Source: an uncultured Desulfovibrio sp. (GTDB lineage: Bacteria; Desulfobacterota; Desulfovibrionia; Desulfovibrionales; Desulfovibrionaceae). From it: a stretch of DNA of 64,000 nucleotides. Positions within the stretch are counted from its first letter, which is position 1. Each line of letters begins with the position of its first letter. A program made the position numbers and the translations under genes. The DNA is taken from assembly GCA_910587035.1 (NCBI GenBank), contig CAJUMQ010000001.1:288851-352850 (forward strand). Reading direction: 5' to 3'. The notes under the pieces were generated by a model. It made no database searches, had not been told where the DNA came from, and saw nothing but the letters and a program-made list of their open reading frames with translations. This document shows, in pieces, positions 42,597 through 50,588 of this stretch.

Positions 42597-44603
42597 CTAC
42601 GGGTTGGCCGATGTGGAGCCTGATTCGTCTGCTTGCGGCTCCTTTCGCGCCTCATCATGCTCTTCAATAATGATCATTTCTTCATGCACATCCCTGCTTT
42701 TGTTGGCATCAGCGGCATCAGGATTTGCTGTTTCAGCCGGGGCGCCTTCTGGCGAGGTTGAGTCACTTTCTGGAACAGCGGGGGCAACCGGAGCTGGAGT
42801 CTCCACTCCAGTAGCAGAATCTGCCTGGCTGGGTTCAGGCGCAACAGCCTCCGGTGCGGTGGGCGCTGCCTCTGGCTGTTGCTTCGTCTCCACCGGTGGC
42901 GTCAAGGGAACTGCCGGGGCAGTTTCAACAGGCTGGGCTGCCACATTTGGCGTCCCAATGGCAGCCATGACGCGTTTTTCAATGGATGAACCGGTTTCCA
43001 GACGAGCCTCGGGCCTTGAGGCGAAATCCGGCACAAGGGTCAGAAGCACGGGCTGGCAAATAATTATTGTCAAAACCATGCAGAAGACCAGCGGACCGCC
43101 ATCACGATATTTGCGGGTCAAAACAAGCAGCAAGATACCGCCGGCCAGACATATGCCGCCAACAATGGGAAGGCCTGAGCCGGTGAGCAGCAGATTTTCA
43201 ATTGTCTGCCCCGGATGCAGACCAGTTATGGACCAGACCCAGTTTTGTGACATCTGGAAGCCACAGCAAAGAAGAAGAATGCCCACAATAATCAGGCAAA
43301 GACTGGTGAGCAGGAACAGGAGGCGATTGCCAAACGGCGGAAGCATCATAAAAGCCTTCCCAAGCAGCGGAGCCGCAAGGCAGACTATGGCTACGGCAGC
43401 CACCTGCTCTCTGGTGACAAAAACACCAAGACAGGTGGTTACCACCACTGCAATCCATACCATAGCGGAGCCATTCTCGCGCCGGGATGCTCCCAGCGTT
43501 TTTGGCGCGGTAGCAAAAACCCTCACCCAGGAAACGCCAAATATTTCCAGCAGCCATGGCAACAGACCTGCCAGGGCAATGGCGGGAGCAAGCCACCAGC
43601 CAGAGCGCAAGGCCAGATCAAAAGTCGCATCCGCGGAAAATAGCTCAGTCAGATAATTGCCGCTTCCACCTTCAAAAATGATCATGAGCAGCCAGCCCCC
43701 GCCAACAGCGAGCATCAGTATAAAGCCGGCCATGGCATCCCAGGCCTGGGCGCGGCGCAACTTTCCCCTCCACACGAGATAAAGGATGCTGGCTAGAATG
43801 GGGGCGGCAAAATATAAAAGGCCGCCGCACATGCCGGCAAGAGCTGTGAGAATAAAAGCGCAAGGCAACAGGAGCCATGATCTGTGCGCATTCCAGCCAC
43901 GGACAAAACAGGCAAAGCCAAAGGTCATAAGCGCGCAGGCAAGGGCGACTGGGCCAAAAAAATGTGGCAATGGCGCAAACAGGGGGCAACAAAGCAGCAT
44001 TATGCCTGCAGCAAAGGCCGCCCTTATGCCAAAACCGGCGGCAATGCACAGACACCATACGCCAAGTATGGCCAAAAATGCTGTTATGGCGCCAGCGAGA
44101 GGCAGCAGGAGCCCCAGCTCGGCCACGTGGGGAACAGCGGCAAGCAGGGCAATAAACCAGTAAAATACGGGCCATTGAGGCACAATCCATTGGCCATTGT
44201 CCAGAGCTGTTGGCGTCAGCCATGAGTTCTGTGTGACAGCATGGAGAAATGCTGAAATATATTTTGATTCAGCCGGGCAGTAGAGTGCATCGGCAGGACG
44301 CCAGAAATCGGGCCATACCATCAGGGCCAGCGCGATGAAGAGAACAAGGGGCGCAGCAGTGGCGAGGCCGTGAAAGGCCCTTGCACACATGACTGGCACG
44401 GCCTCCTTCTTTTGAGCATCAGGTTCTGGATGCTTTTCTTCAGCGCTGGTCTCTTCTTCAGAAGATTCCTTTTTCGGCTCCTCTTTATGCGGCATGTTTG
44501 CGCCACTGTTTTCCGCGCCGGAAACATCAGCCTCGCTTTCAGCCTGCGGCGCCTTCTCATCCGGCATGGTCTGGGGGCGCATATCTTCCTGCTTGTCGCT
44601 CAT
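42597..44603 (-). CDS. Large polytopic membrane protein with acidic tails, GT-C-like
   Basis: 668 aa. Residues 1-70 are acidic and Lys-rich (KEEPKKESSEEETSAEEK). About 12 membrane segments follow between ~78 and ~530. The C-terminal ~130 residues are Pro/Ala/Glu-rich (APTAPEAVAPEPSQ). The first external loop CPAESKYISAFLHAV and NGQWIVPQWPVFYWFIALL recall ArnT/GT39-type glycosyltransferases, with Glu in the position of the catalytic acidic residue. This assignment is weak. It is 47 nt after the degenerate GH13 gene in the same direction, and both follow mazG. Lipid-linked sugar transfer is a guess. Confidence 0.55.
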   Translation of the reverse strand: MSDKQEDMRPQTMPDEKAPQAESEADVSGAENSGANMPHKEEPKKESSEEETSAEEKHPEPDAQKKEAVPVMCARAFHGLATAAPLVLFIALALMVWPDFWRPADALYCPAESKYISAFLHAVTQNSWLTPTALDNGQWIVPQWPVFYWFIALLAAVPHVAELGLLLPLAGAITAFLAILGVWCLCIAAGFGIRAAFAAGIMLLCCPLFAPLPHFFGPVALACALMTFGFACFVRGWNAHRSWLLLPCAFILTALAGMCGGLLYFAAPILASILYLVWRGKLRRAQAWDAMAGFILMLAVGGGWLLMIIFEGGSGNYLTELFSADATFDLALRSGWWLAPAIALAGLLPWLLEIFGVSWVRVFATAPKTLGASRRENGSAMVWIAVVVTTCLGVFVTREQVAAVAIVCLAAPLLGKAFMMLPPFGNRLLFLLTSLCLIIVGILLLCCGFQMSQNWVWSITGLHPGQTIENLLLTGSGLPIVGGICLAGGILLLVLTRKYRDGGPLVFCMVLTIIICQPVLLTLVPDFASRPEARLETGSSIEKRVMAAIGTPNVAAQPVETAPAVPLTPPVETKQQPEAAPTAPEAVAPEPSQADSATGVETPAPVAPAVPESDSTSPEGAPAETANPDAADANKSRDVHEEMIIIEEHDEARKEPQADESGSTSANP

Positions 44604-44650
44604 AGAGCCTCCTTAGATTGCGGCATTTTTGCCGCAGGGTTTATGAACTC

Positions 44651-46474
44651 TCAATTCACAAAAAAAACTACATTTCTGACTTTGTATCCGTCAAGTGAAA
44701 GCGTAAAATCGCTGCCATCATATACGGTATCAAAAAGCCGGCGACCTGTTGAAACATCTTCCGCCCCATGTATGGCCGCTGGCAGTTTACCTGCTAGCCT
44801 TTCCTTTTTTTTGCCAAAATTGATGGCCAAGACCCAATAATTGCCAGATGGCAGTCGGAAGAACACACCGAGAGAATGCTCCCCGCGGCTTATTCCGGTG
44901 AGCACGCCATTGGCGAGGTCGTGCTGTTTACGGTTATGCAAAAGATTTTGCAACAGGGAGCGTGGGGTGTCCTTACCGGATTTGGTGTTTTTATCCAGCT
45001 CCGTATTGGCTGGCAAATCCATACCAACAAAGGCCAGACCGGGCTGGCCAAGAGCCATGGGCAGAAAAAAACGGTTATGGATATCCGTCACATCGGGTAA
45101 CTGCTGCTGCAAGGTCTGCATGTCCAGATGCGACCTGCCACCAAACCGTGCCAGCCTGTTACGGTTTTCTGGCTGTGCGGCCAGGATTCGTGGCTGAAGG
45201 GTTTGCCAATCATTAAAGCCATGCGCAAGTCTTGCGATGGGCAGATTGGCATCCAGGCAGGCCTGGTAAAAATCAGCCAGGGGCCCAGGCGCGCCCTCCT
45301 GCAGTGAGCAGACAGCCAACAGGGGGGACAAAGCATCCCGGCAAAAGTCGCATGGGCCGGCCAGCACCGCGGCCATGGCCGGCAGCGGCAGCGGATCGGC
45401 CTGCATCGTCCACCCCCCATACCTGTGCGCCTGGGAGGCAAGCTCCGCCAATGCCTCAATGCCTGGAGAAAGGATCTGCCGCAGCGATGAGGCATCAGCC
45501 GCGCCCGCAGGCTCAAGCCCCATGATTGCCTCCATATGCAAACCAAGCAGGGTTTGGCCTTGAAGCCCAGTGCTACGGATGATGGCTGCCGAAAAAATCT
45601 GCCTTGCCAGTCCTGATGGGTCCTGCCACATGAGAACTGGCTCCAGGCCCTCCATGTCCGCATATCTGTACAGCCAGCGCCTGGGCATGCCATCGCTACC
45701 CATGATTTCGCCCGTGGCCGCCCAGCCGCCACGCTCAAGCCAGTCAATTTTGTCTCTTAGCAAGCCAGATGGCAGGACCCCGGCCTCCACCAGGTGCGCC
45801 ACTGCCGCATCATCCAGGAGTAAAGCATCCCATTCCTCCCCCTGTGCCGGTAGCATCCGCCAGGTATTGGCCGGCGCCTCCAGCATGGCATAAAGCCCAG
45901 CGAAGCCGGCGGCATGACGCGCCTGCAAAAGAAAATCCGGTCCTCTGCCTGTGGCTGCAGGCAGCAAGCCGGATCCCAACTGCATGCCGGCAGCCTCAAC
46001 TTTGGCAGCCAGTGCATCGAAGGCTGCGTTATCGCCAGCATTGAGGTCAAAATTCAGGGATGCCACATGGTCGCTGCGCCCAGATGCGCCTTTTCGCAGC
46101 CAGATGGAGGCACGCTCACCTGTCTGGCCAAGATAAAGCCCCTGGATGGCCCTGACATCAATGGATGGCACTCTGGCCTGCAACCATTTGAAGAGGGGTG
46201 TTTGCTGCTGCATGGCTACCGGATCGAACTCCAGCCAGGTGGGAGCGGCATTGAGCAGCACTTCCGTTCGGCTGCCGGCGCCATTATTCAGCCATATTCT
46301 TTCAGTCTGGGATACCTGGCCAACCAGCTCCGGAGTCATGGCCAGCATTGACTGCTTTTGAAGCCATTGCACATAACCTGGATGGGCGCGTGGCAAAGAA
46401 AGCTCCCTGCGGTGCGCGGCAACACAGGAGATGCAAAGAGCAAGACAAAATACAACCAGGGCGCGCATCAGCAT
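44651..46474 (-). CDS. Secreted GH13 (trehalose synthase/alpha-amylase)-like protein, probably non-catalytic
   Basis: 607 aa from the ATG at 46474 with GGAGGG 5 nt upstream. A hydrophobic N-terminus (VVFCLALCISCVAA) indicates export. Several blocks recall the alpha-amylase barrel: ALAAKVEAAGMQLGSGLLPAATG (loop after strand 3), WQDPSGLARQIFSAAIIRSTGLQG, LPDVTDIHNRFFLPMALGQPGLAFVGMDLPA, and a C-terminal beta domain (VFFRLPSGNYWVLAINFGKKKE, VRNVVFFVN). The usual catalytic Asp/Glu/Asp motifs (DxVxNH, RxDxxxx) are not visible, so activity is doubtful. Lies 13 nt after mazG and just before the polytopic protein; the pair may work together at the envelope. Low certainty. Confidence 0.5.
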   Translation of the reverse strand: MLMRALVVFCLALCISCVAAHRRELSLPRAHPGYVQWLQKQSMLAMTPELVGQVSQTERIWLNNGAGSRTEVLLNAAPTWLEFDPVAMQQQTPLFKWLQARVPSIDVRAIQGLYLGQTGERASIWLRKGASGRSDHVASLNFDLNAGDNAAFDALAAKVEAAGMQLGSGLLPAATGRGPDFLLQARHAAGFAGLYAMLEAPANTWRMLPAQGEEWDALLLDDAAVAHLVEAGVLPSGLLRDKIDWLERGGWAATGEIMGSDGMPRRWLYRYADMEGLEPVLMWQDPSGLARQIFSAAIIRSTGLQGQTLLGLHMEAIMGLEPAGAADASSLRQILSPGIEALAELASQAHRYGGWTMQADPLPLPAMAAVLAGPCDFCRDALSPLLAVCSLQEGAPGPLADFYQACLDANLPIARLAHGFNDWQTLQPRILAAQPENRNRLARFGGRSHLDMQTLQQQLPDVTDIHNRFFLPMALGQPGLAFVGMDLPANTELDKNTKSGKDTPRSLLQNLLHNRKQHDLANGVLTGISRGEHSLGVFFRLPSGNYWVLAINFGKKKERLAGKLPAAIHGAEDVSTGRRLFDTVYDGSDFTLSLDGYKVRNVVFFVN

Positions 46475-46487
46475 TGGCGCCCTCCAG

Positions 46488-47291
46488 TCACCCTGCGGGA
46501 TGTTCGGCAGCCTTGACCTGGTTCCACAATTCATCCTTTTCATCCAGCGAAAGCTCTGAAAGGTCATGGCCCTGGCTTTTGGCAAGTTTTTCCATGCCAG
46601 CGTATCTGCGCAAAAAACGATCTGTGGCCAGATCGAGAGCTTCGCTGGCCTTAATTCCCTTGCGCCGTCCCAATTCCACCAGGCTGAACAACATGTCACC
46701 CATTTCATGCATGCGGGCAGCGTCATCACCATTGGCGGATGCATCGAGCCATTCCAGCCACTCCGATTCCACCTGCTGCTCCACCTCCTCATCTTCAGGC
46801 CAGGAGAATCCTGCTCTGGCAGCCTTGGAATGGATGCGATAAGCCTTGATTAGTGGTGGCAGGCTTTGGGGCAGGCTGGCAAAAAGGCCTTCTGCCGGGC
46901 CCTTGCCCTCATGTTCCTTTTTCTTTATCGCCTCCCAGGCCTGCAGATGACTGTCAATGTTCTCAAAATGGGCATTGCCAAAAACATGGGGGTGGCGCCT
47001 GATCATCTTCTCCCGGCTGGAATCGAGGGCATCCGCCAGAGAAAATTTCCCCTCCCGCTCATAACAGGCGCAAATGAACAAAAGCAGAAAAACGACATCG
47101 CCCATCTCATCGCGCACACTTTCTGTGTCGCCAAAACGGATTGCCGCCACAAGCTCATGGCATTCCTCAATCATATAGTCAGCCAGAGTCCGCGGCGTCT
47201 GGGCCATATCCCACTGACAGCCGCCCGGGCCGGTCAGCCTGGCTATCACATCCCTTAAAGCCTGAAGGCTGGCACAAATGTCTTTATCCAT
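46488..47291 (-). CDS. mazG: Nucleoside triphosphate pyrophosphohydrolase
   Basis: 267 aa with two MazG domains. First: GGCQWDMAQTPRTLADYMIEECHELVAAI, then DEMGDVVFLLLF, giving the EExxE and ExxD metal sites. Second: VESEWLEWLDA with EMGDMLFSLVELGRRKGI. Matches full-length E. coli-type MazG. It hydrolyses non-canonical or excess NTPs to NMP and PPi. Start is ATG at 47291. Confidence 0.94.
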   Translation of the reverse strand: MDKDICASLQALRDVIARLTGPGGCQWDMAQTPRTLADYMIEECHELVAAIRFGDTESVRDEMGDVVFLLLFICACYEREGKFSLADALDSSREKMIRRHPHVFGNAHFENIDSHLQAWEAIKKKEHEGKGPAEGLFASLPQSLPPLIKAYRIHSKAARAGFSWPEDEEVEQQVESEWLEWLDASANGDDAARMHEMGDMLFSLVELGRRKGIKASEALDLATDRFLRRYAGMEKLAKSQGHDLSELSLDEKDELWNQVKAAEHPAG

Positions 47292-47335
47292 TATCCCAAC
47301 TCCCGGAGTCTGTTACATAAATATGCAAACTGGCT

Positions 47336-47824
47336 TTACAAGCCAAGCCGGTGGGCGAAATCCTCTGGCAGCCATTGCCGTATCTGCTCCACAAGTGTCT
47401 GGAAATAGGGATAGGCGCGGGAATCACGCATAAAGGGCGCATCTCCCAAAAGCTTTTCCAGCACAACAAAAATAAGGGCCCAGATCAGGATGCCCTTTGC
47501 AAGGCCAAGAATTCCGCCGGCAATTTTATCCAGCCAGCCCACAAATGAAAAGGCTATTATTTTTTTGAGAATCCTGGCCAGAAGCCCAATGGCCAGCATT
47601 ACCACAATAAAAATAATGGCATATGCCGCAATCACACGCCAGGAGGGGCTGGCTATGAAGTCCAGATAGGGCGCAAGTTGCGCATTCCAGACTTTTGCTG
47701 CCCAAAAGCCGCCAACAAGGGCGAAAATACCGGCAACTTCACCAACAAGGCCATTGCTTATGCCCCGAATGGTAAAGAATACAAGAGTAAGAACAATTAC
47801 CAGGTCAAATATATCCTGTCCCAT
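47336..47824 (-). CDS. cvpA: CvpA-family membrane protein
   Basis: 162 aa with four hydrophobic segments. N-terminal DIFDLVIVLTLVFFTIRGISNGLVGEVAGI and FSFVGWLDKIAGGILGLAKGILI are the CvpA signature blocks. In enterics the gene precedes purF; relatives support colicin V export and envelope function. It is separated from mazG by 44 nt on the same strand. Confidence 0.9.
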   Translation of the reverse strand: MGQDIFDLVIVLTLVFFTIRGISNGLVGEVAGIFALVGGFWAAKVWNAQLAPYLDFIASPSWRVIAAYAIIFIVVMLAIGLLARILKKIIAFSFVGWLDKIAGGILGLAKGILIWALIFVVLEKLLGDAPFMRDSRAYPYFQTLVEQIRQWLPEDFAHRLGL

Positions 47825-48085
47825 GACAGCCCCATTATTGTATAAACTGTTTTAATGAGCCACAACCAGGCATTGGCTTGTATGCCAAATACAAGCCCAG
47901 AGTAGCAGATGCCGCCCGCAAATTCCAGACGTCATGCAACAGCTATTTCGGTTGCCAGCGGCGCGGCCTTCCTTATGGGGCTTCCATGATTTCAGGCAGT
48001 TACATATTTGACAAAATACGCTGGTTGCGCAAAAAGAAAAGTTTACGCCACCACAATGGCCAACCATTCAAAGGAGCAGATTTCC

Positions 48086-49090
48086 ATGAAAGTTTATTAT
48101 GATCAGGATGCGGATCTTGACAATCTCAAGGGCAAGACAGTGGCCATCATCGGCTACGGCAGCCAGGGTCATGCCCATGCCCAGAACCTGCGCGATTCCG
48201 GCGTAAAGGTTGTTGTTGGTCAAAGGCCTGGCAGCGCCAATTATGAACTGGCCAAGGAGCATGGTTTTGACCCCGTACCAGCAGCCGAGGCCGCCAGGCA
48301 GGCCGACCTGATCATGATTCTGACACCTGATGAAACCCAGGCGCAAATATATGAAAAGGATATCAAGCCACATCTGACGAAGGGCAAGTCGCTGCTTTTT
48401 GCTCATGGGTTTAACATCAATTTTAAACAGATCCAGCCGCCAAAGGATGTTGATGTTTTTCTGATAGCGCCCAAAGGCCCTGGCCATCTGGTGCGCCGCA
48501 CCTTCACCGAAGGCGGCGGGGTGCCCTGTCTGGTAGCCATTGAGCAGGATGCCAGCGGCAATGCTCTTAAGACTGCCCTGGCCTACGCCAAGGGTATCGG
48601 CGGCACCCGTTCCGGCGTTATTGAAACGACCTTCCGCGAAGAAACCGAGACAGATCTGTTTGGCGAACAGGCCGTGCTCTGCGGTGGCATCTCCCACCTT
48701 ATCCAGGCCGGTTTTGAAACTCTTGTGGAAGCGGGCTACCAGCCTGAGATGGCCTATTTTGAATGCCTGCATGAAATGAAGCTCATTGTTGATCTCATGT
48801 ACGAGGGCGGTCTTTCCAGAATGCGCTACTCCATCAGCAATACAGCCGAATATGGCGACTATGTGAGCGGGCCGCGCCTGATCAATGATGAAGTTAAAAA
48901 AGAAATGAAAGCCATACTTAAAGACATTCAGAGCGGCAAATTCGCCAGCAATTTCATTCAGGAAGCCAGGGCAGGCTATCCCATGTTTCTTACAACAAGG
49001 CGCAATGAGAGCGAGCAGCTGGTGGAGAAAACAGGCAAGGAACTGCGCGCCATGATGCCATGGCTTAAAAAGGATCAAAAGAAAGACTAG
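48086..49090 (+). CDS. ilvC: Ketol-acid reductoisomerase (class I)
   Basis: 334 aa from the ATG at 48086 with AAAGGAG upstream; the frame is open further upstream but without family similarity. NADP loop IIGYGSQGHAHAQNLRDSG (residues 21-39), knotted domain FREETETDLFGEQAVLCGG and ECLHEMKLIVDLMYEGG with metal-binding Glu/Asp. Second step of Ile/Val/Leu synthesis. Its transcript reads through the inverted five-hairpin element to a terminator at 49255. No leader peptide or T-box is visible in the 260-bp upstream gap. Confidence 0.97.
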   Translation: MKVYYDQDADLDNLKGKTVAIIGYGSQGHAHAQNLRDSGVKVVVGQRPGSANYELAKEHGFDPVPAAEAARQADLIMILTPDETQAQIYEKDIKPHLTKGKSLLFAHGFNINFKQIQPPKDVDVFLIAPKGPGHLVRRTFTEGGGVPCLVAIEQDASGNALKTALAYAKGIGGTRSGVIETTFREETETDLFGEQAVLCGGISHLIQAGFETLVEAGYQPEMAYFECLHEMKLIVDLMYEGGLSRMRYSISNTAEYGDYVSGPRLINDEVKKEMKAILKDIQSGKFASNFIQEARAGYPMFLTTRRNESEQLVEKTGKELRAMMPWLKKDQKKD

Positions 49091-49230
49091 AGTCGCGTCA
49101 AGCGACAATAGTCGCAAACCCGATCAGGGATTGCGCGCCGCCAGCGGCGGCGTGAGCAAAGCAAAAACCACGTTTTTTGCTTTTGCGATCTTCATGTTTT
49201 TACGACAGTAAAAACATGACATCCCACTAG
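49091..49230 (-). repeat. Five-hairpin intergenic element, copy B (inverted)
   Basis: Reverse complement is nearly identical to copy A (28921-29070): hairpins 1-3 are the same apart from one extra A in hairpin 2; hairpin 4 has one mismatch; hairpin 5 keeps only its inner 5 bp because its outer arm is replaced next to the ilvC stop codon. It begins directly after that stop, in the ilvC 3' untranslated region. Confidence 0.9.
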
Positions 49231-49254
49231 GGTCGCAAGTTACACCAGACTTGC

Positions 49255-49296
49255 CTGGCGGCCATGAATAGCCTTTTTCATGGCCGCCAGATTTTT
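49255..49296 (+). terminator. Intrinsic terminator of ilvC
   Basis: CTGGCGGCCATGAA (49255-49268) pairs perfectly with TTCATGGCCGCCAG (49277-49290), followed by ATTTTT. It lies 165 bp after the ilvC stop, beyond repeat copy B. The rest of the 349-bp gap holds a weak copy of the dispersed palindrome (49305-49337, TATCAGTTGAAACT then TTTAAACCAT) and an imperfect hairpin overlapping the stop of the converging gene. Confidence 0.88.
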
Positions 49297-49439
49297 ATAA
49301 TCTGTATCAGTTGAAACTCTCTACACGTTTAAACCATAGGCGCTAACGTTTCGCGAAAAATTCAATTCCGCCGCTCACTTTTGTGCGTGCGCTTAAGACG
49401 AAGCGCCTAGCATTTGCCTATTTTCAATTGGAAAATGCT

Positions 49440-50570
49440 CTAGGCAGGGACATGCGCATAAAGGATGGTGTCTGTGAAACCGCTGCTGGAATGCGCGACA
49501 TGGAGCCTGTATTCCGGCACCAGACTTTTAATGTAGAGGGGAATGAGAAAGAGATCCGCAGGAGAATGATAAAGGCAAATGACAAGAGAGGGCTTCCAGG
49601 CCGAGATGGTCTTCGTGGCGCCCCGCAGGGCAGACAGTTCGGACCCCTCCACATCCAGTTTGATGAGATCAACCCTCCGCAAATTCTCAGAAGCCACAAT
49701 TTCATCTATGGATACAATATCACAATCCACACCAGCAGCATTATTGCATATATGCGAGGAATCGTGAGCATCCGCAAAATGCGCGTGGCCCTTTTTCTCA
49801 CCAAGTCCTGCTGATATGACCTTATATTGTGCATATCTGGAAAGTTGCTCTCTGGCGGAATTAGCCATCCAGGCTATGGGCTCAAAACCGAGCACCAAAC
49901 CGTCATTTCCCACGATTTCCGCAAACTTTTTATTGGCTGAAACCATATCCGACAGGCCGCCATCAATCATTATATCCCCTTTTTTGGGGTGCACCAGTGG
50001 GTGATGATATTCCTCATGGTCTGATACTGGCAGATAACCGGCATTCCCTGTAAGTATGGCTTTTATGCGGGCAGCGAAGACATGCCTGTCAATATCGGTG
50101 GCAAGCATGGAATAGACATCTGCGAGCTCGCTGGCATGGGCATCAAAAAAATCGGGCACGGCTTTGCGCCACAAAAGAGGTGGCGGAGGCCAATTGCCAT
50201 CTAGCCAGATATTGCGTACGCCCAGCGGCGCACAAAAACGGCAAATCAGGCAAAGCTGAGAGGGTTCTGGAAAAAGAAAAAGTTTCTCATATTGTGGCAT
50301 CGCCCAAATCTTGGCCATATCCTCAACAGTGACTGTCCAGCTCTCCTTGCCATTCTGCAAGGTCAGTTCGAGCGGCTGCCTGGGGTCATAATCAGGGCAG
50401 ACGATGCGTCTGGGCGCAAGGTAGGGATGCCGCTCCAGATAAGGCGCAAGAAGCTCCATATACTGCCGCATCATGATCAGACATACATTCTCAAGGCATT
50501 TTGGCGCTCCCCATGGCCTGAGCATTTGCATCTCATTAAGCTCTTTTGCAAGCCTCGCGGCCATATTCAT
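49440..50570 (-). CDS. FkbM-family methyltransferase
   Basis: 376 aa. The C-terminal ~180 residues form the methyltransferase: GDIMIDGGLSDMVSANKKFAEIVG (motif I), VLGFEPIAWM, then the FkbM hallmark SIDEIVASENLRRVDLIKLDVEGSELSALRGA. The N-terminal ~190 residues have no recognised domain but contain CLICRFCAPLG. FkbM proteins methylate hydroxyls on sugars or natural products. No glycan cluster is adjacent, although a nucleotide-sugar dehydrogenase lies 5 kb upstream on the same strand. It is 18 nt after purL. Confidence 0.8.
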   Translation of the reverse strand: MNMAARLAKELNEMQMLRPWGAPKCLENVCLIMMRQYMELLAPYLERHPYLAPRRIVCPDYDPRQPLELTLQNGKESWTVTVEDMAKIWAMPQYEKLFLFPEPSQLCLICRFCAPLGVRNIWLDGNWPPPPLLWRKAVPDFFDAHASELADVYSMLATDIDRHVFAARIKAILTGNAGYLPVSDHEEYHHPLVHPKKGDIMIDGGLSDMVSANKKFAEIVGNDGLVLGFEPIAWMANSAREQLSRYAQYKVISAGLGEKKGHAHFADAHDSSHICNNAAGVDCDIVSIDEIVASENLRRVDLIKLDVEGSELSALRGATKTISAWKPSLVICLYHSPADLFLIPLYIKSLVPEYRLHVAHSSSGFTDTILYAHVPA

Positions 50571-50588
50571 TTCCCTTGCTCCCGTATT

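Noticed and set aside
47825..48085. Leader-peptide attenuation or T-box ahead of ilvC
   Set aside because: No short frame rich in Leu/Ile/Val codons and no terminator/antiterminator pair is visible.
49405..49444. Imperfect hairpin over the stop of the FkbM gene as its terminator
   Set aside because: The stem has a 2-nt bulge and no T tract follows on the minus strand, so it is not a supported terminator.
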